DNA from: Chloroflexota bacterium
GTDB lineage: Bacteria; Chloroflexota; Anaerolineae; Anaerolineales; Anaerolineaceae
Assembly: GCA_012798455.1 (NCBI GenBank)
Contig: JAAZNC010000062.1
Span: forward strand, 1-36,290
DNA length: 36,290 nucleotides
Reading direction: 5' to 3'
This document shows positions 34,868-36,290 of this stretch, one piece after another (the stretch's first letter is position 1; every line of letters begins with the position of its first letter). The translations under genes and the position numbers were made by a program. The notes below the pieces were generated by a model. That model was not told where the DNA came from. It made no database searches and worked only from the letters and a program-made list of their open reading frames with translations.

Positions 34868-35701
34868 TTATGATTTCATGTGATTTTTGATCCAATCCAG
34901 GGTAAATTTGAAAACCTGGTCTTTCTCGGGTTCGTTATGCACTTCATGATAGAGCCCATCCCAAATTTTATAGGTTCCATTGGGAACCGACTTCATAAAT
35001 GCATCTACTTCTGCTTTGCTGACGATCCTTTCCTCAGAACCGATCATCATTAACAAAGGTTCTTTGAATTCGGCTGCATGTTCCCTAATATAGGCACCCG
35101 TGTCTGCCATGAAGACACCCAGACGGGTTGACGCTTTCCCGAATACAAGAGGATCGGCATTGTAGGCGTCCACCACGCTTTTATCGCGGGAAAGGAAATT
35201 GCGGTCCAGACCGCTATCGATCGCGAGGCGGGGCAGAATTTTATCCATGAACTTTGCCAGCTTTTTGGTTGAGTCACTCATGGGAGTGGCGGTGTCAATC
35301 AAGGGGGATGTGGTAATGATACCGTTGAATGTTGATCCTCTTTTCAAAACATAAGATAGCACGATCATTCCCCCCATACTGTGACCGTAGAGGAATACGG
35401 GTTTATCGTCCAATGCTACTTTGATGTTTTTCTTAAATTCATCGATATCATCCCAGAAAGTGGTCTGTGTGGGAATATGTCCTCGTGGTCCAGCTGATCT
35501 ACCGTGACCGCGCAGGTCAAATGCAAAAACTTGGATTTGATGGTCACAGTAAAATTCCGCCATATGCGCATATCGACTGCTGTGTTCGCCAAAACCGTGG
35601 ATCAAGATAATAGATGCCTTTGCCGGTTTTTCCGGCATCCATTTTTGTGCGAACATTTTTGCTTGGTCAGATGTTATCCATTCCCAGGTTTGATGAATCA
35701 T
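34868..35701 (-). CDS. Alpha/beta hydrolase, monoacylglycerol lipase-like
   Basis: The 277-residue protein has the alpha/beta hydrolase pattern of the monoglyceride lipase/lysophospholipase group: oxyanion-hole HGFGEHSSRYAHMAEF (35-50), FDLRGHGRSAGPRGH, nucleophile elbow GHSMGG with Ser108, and a C-terminal YHEVHNEPEKD with His252. The catalytic acid is expected in the block GSEERIVS, where most relatives have Asp. Here Glu224 stands in that position, a less common but possible acid. No signal peptide is seen. AAGGAGG lies five bases before the ATG, giving a firm start. The gene is divergent from the sigma factor gene. It is the first gene of the minus-strand block but probably separate from glyA-gcvT, which has its own promoters. 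Confidence 0.88.
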   Translation of the reverse strand: MIHQTWEWITSDQAKMFAQKWMPEKPAKASIILIHGFGEHSSRYAHMAEFYCDHQIQVFAFDLRGHGRSAGPRGHIPTQTTFWDDIDEFKKNIKVALDDKPVFLYGHSMGGMIVLSYVLKRGSTFNGIITTSPLIDTATPMSDSTKKLAKFMDKILPRLAIDSGLDRNFLSRDKSVVDAYNADPLVFGKASTRLGVFMADTGAYIREHAAEFKEPLLMMIGSEERIVSKAEVDAFMKSVPNGTYKIWDGLYHEVHNEPEKDQVFKFTLDWIKNHMKS

Positions 35702-35734
35702 AAAGGCCTCCTTCGCTTGTAACGATTCAAGTTA

Positions 35735-35756
35735 TCAGTGGTTTTAACACCATTGA
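35735..35756. promoter_or_regulatory. Inverted repeat, candidate operator
   Basis: TCAGTGGT and ACCATTGA are inverted repeats matching at seven of eight positions, separated by TTTAAC, in the middle of the 85-base region between the divergent hydrolase and sigma factor genes. TTATCA to the left and TGATAA to the right extend the dyad with a small offset. The size and place suit a dimeric repressor or activator. No clear -35/-10 pair was found here on either strand. Confidence 0.4.
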
Positions 35757-35786
35757 TGATAAGATTAAACAAACAATTCAAATTAT

Positions 35787-36290
35787 ATGTCAAATAACGA
35801 AAAGCAAGATATTTCCATGGAAGATGTTCTGAAAAAAGCGATCGATGGTGACCTCGATGCTTTTTCGGCGCTGTATCAGGAAAATGTACAGCGAATTTAT
35901 AACTATGTCTACTACCGGACTGGCAATCAGCATGATGCAGAAGATATTACGGCCAGGGTTTTTCAGCGAGCGTTAGGGCACATTCAAAAATACGAGGACA
36001 AGGGAGTTCCTTTTTCAGCCTGGTTGTATCGGATCGCTCATAACCTGGTAGCAAACTGGCACCGCGATCGCAGTCGGAAGCAGGAAATATCCATTGAAGA
36101 CGCTCCATTGCAGGTGCCGGGATACGAACTGCCAGAGTCTTCTACGATCCGTAATCAGGAGATCAGCGGTTTGATGGTGTATGTACGTACCCTCCCGGCC
36201 GATCGACAGATGCTGTTGATCTTGAAATTTGTGGATGATTTGACAAATGTAGAAATTGCGGAGATCATGGGCAAGAGCGAAGGGGCGATC
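35787..36290 (+). CDS. RNA polymerase sigma-70 family (ECF-like) factor, 3' end cut by window edge
   Basis: From the ATG at 35787 the frame is open to the end of the window (168 codons). Region 2 is visible as DAFSALYQENVQRIYNYVYY, then GNQHDAEDITARVFQRAL (core binding) and FSAWLYRIAHNLVANWHRDR (-10 recognition). Region 4 begins at LPADRQMLLILKFVDDLTN and continues VEIAEIMGKSEGAI, the -35-binding helix-turn-helix, before the sequence ends. This is the two-region architecture of extracytoplasmic-function sigma factors. No ribosome binding site precedes 35787; an alternative ATG at 35817 (MEDVLKKAI) would also keep the whole domain. An anti-sigma factor, often the next gene, would lie outside the window. 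It is divergent from the hydrolase gene. Confidence 0.9.
   Translation, partial: MSNNEKQDISMEDVLKKAIDGDLDAFSALYQENVQRIYNYVYYRTGNQHDAEDITARVFQRALGHIQKYEDKGVPFSAWLYRIAHNLVANWHRDRSRKQEISIEDAPLQVPGYELPESSTIRNQEISGLMVYVRTLPADRQMLLILKFVDDLTNVEIAEIMGKSEGAI

Overview
The window looks like a chromosomal segment from the phylum Chloroflexota, most likely class Anaerolineae. This is inferred from gene content: two very hydrophobic 'YYY' (DUF2298-type) membrane proteins, a family known mainly from Chloroflexi and archaea; an RNA polymerase beta' subunit with a large lineage-specific insertion; and a fused serine hydroxymethyltransferase-aminomethyltransferase. No rRNA, tRNA or CRISPR array was seen.

Layout. 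(1) 1-15434, plus strand, tightly packed and probably one transcription unit: a family-4 glycosyltransferase cut by the window edge, a SAM methyltransferase, a GT-C-type membrane glycosyltransferase, a 1728-residue fusion of a GT-C-like module, an extracytoplasmic domain and a YYY domain, a second stand-alone YYY protein, another GT-C-like membrane protein, cytidylate kinase (cmk), and a C69/secernin-type peptidase. The first six genes look like a machine that builds or exports an envelope glycan or glycolipid. (2) 15464-20966: a 1065-residue membrane histidine kinase with no adjacent response regulator, then an ABC ATPase and its permease. (3) 21016-25520: rpoC with its own extended -10 promoter and a strong terminator, and without rpoB next to it. 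(4) About 25526-25936: an internally deleted IS200-type element that keeps hairpin-rich ends and both ends of its transposase gene. (5) 28502-25893, minus strand: a LipM-like octanoyltransferase, a YdcF/SanA-type (DUF218) protein, and a TIM-barrel plus NTF2-like protein whose last codons come from the IS end. (6) 28562-30277, plus: a nucleoside kinase with a ThrRS-like N-terminus, divergent from lipM across a palindromic -10 element. (7) 35701-30281, minus: an alpha/beta hydrolase, then a fused glyA-gcvT gene and a LysN-like aminotransferase. The glyA-gcvT gene follows what looks like a transcription attenuator: promoter, 14-codon leader peptide rich in Leu/Ile/Val, U-tailed terminator hairpin. 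(8) 35787 to the end: the start of an ECF-like sigma-70 factor, divergent from the hydrolase over an inverted repeat.

How the genes fit together. One-carbon and glycine metabolism is represented by glyA-gcvT and, about 3 kb away, a lipoyl-assembly enzyme needed for GcvH; gcvH and gcvP are not in the window. The strongest candidates for something undescribed are the glyA-gcvT fusion with its unassigned ~150-residue linker and attenuator-like leader, and the split YYY/GT-C cluster. Both rest on sequence reading alone; no database search was run.
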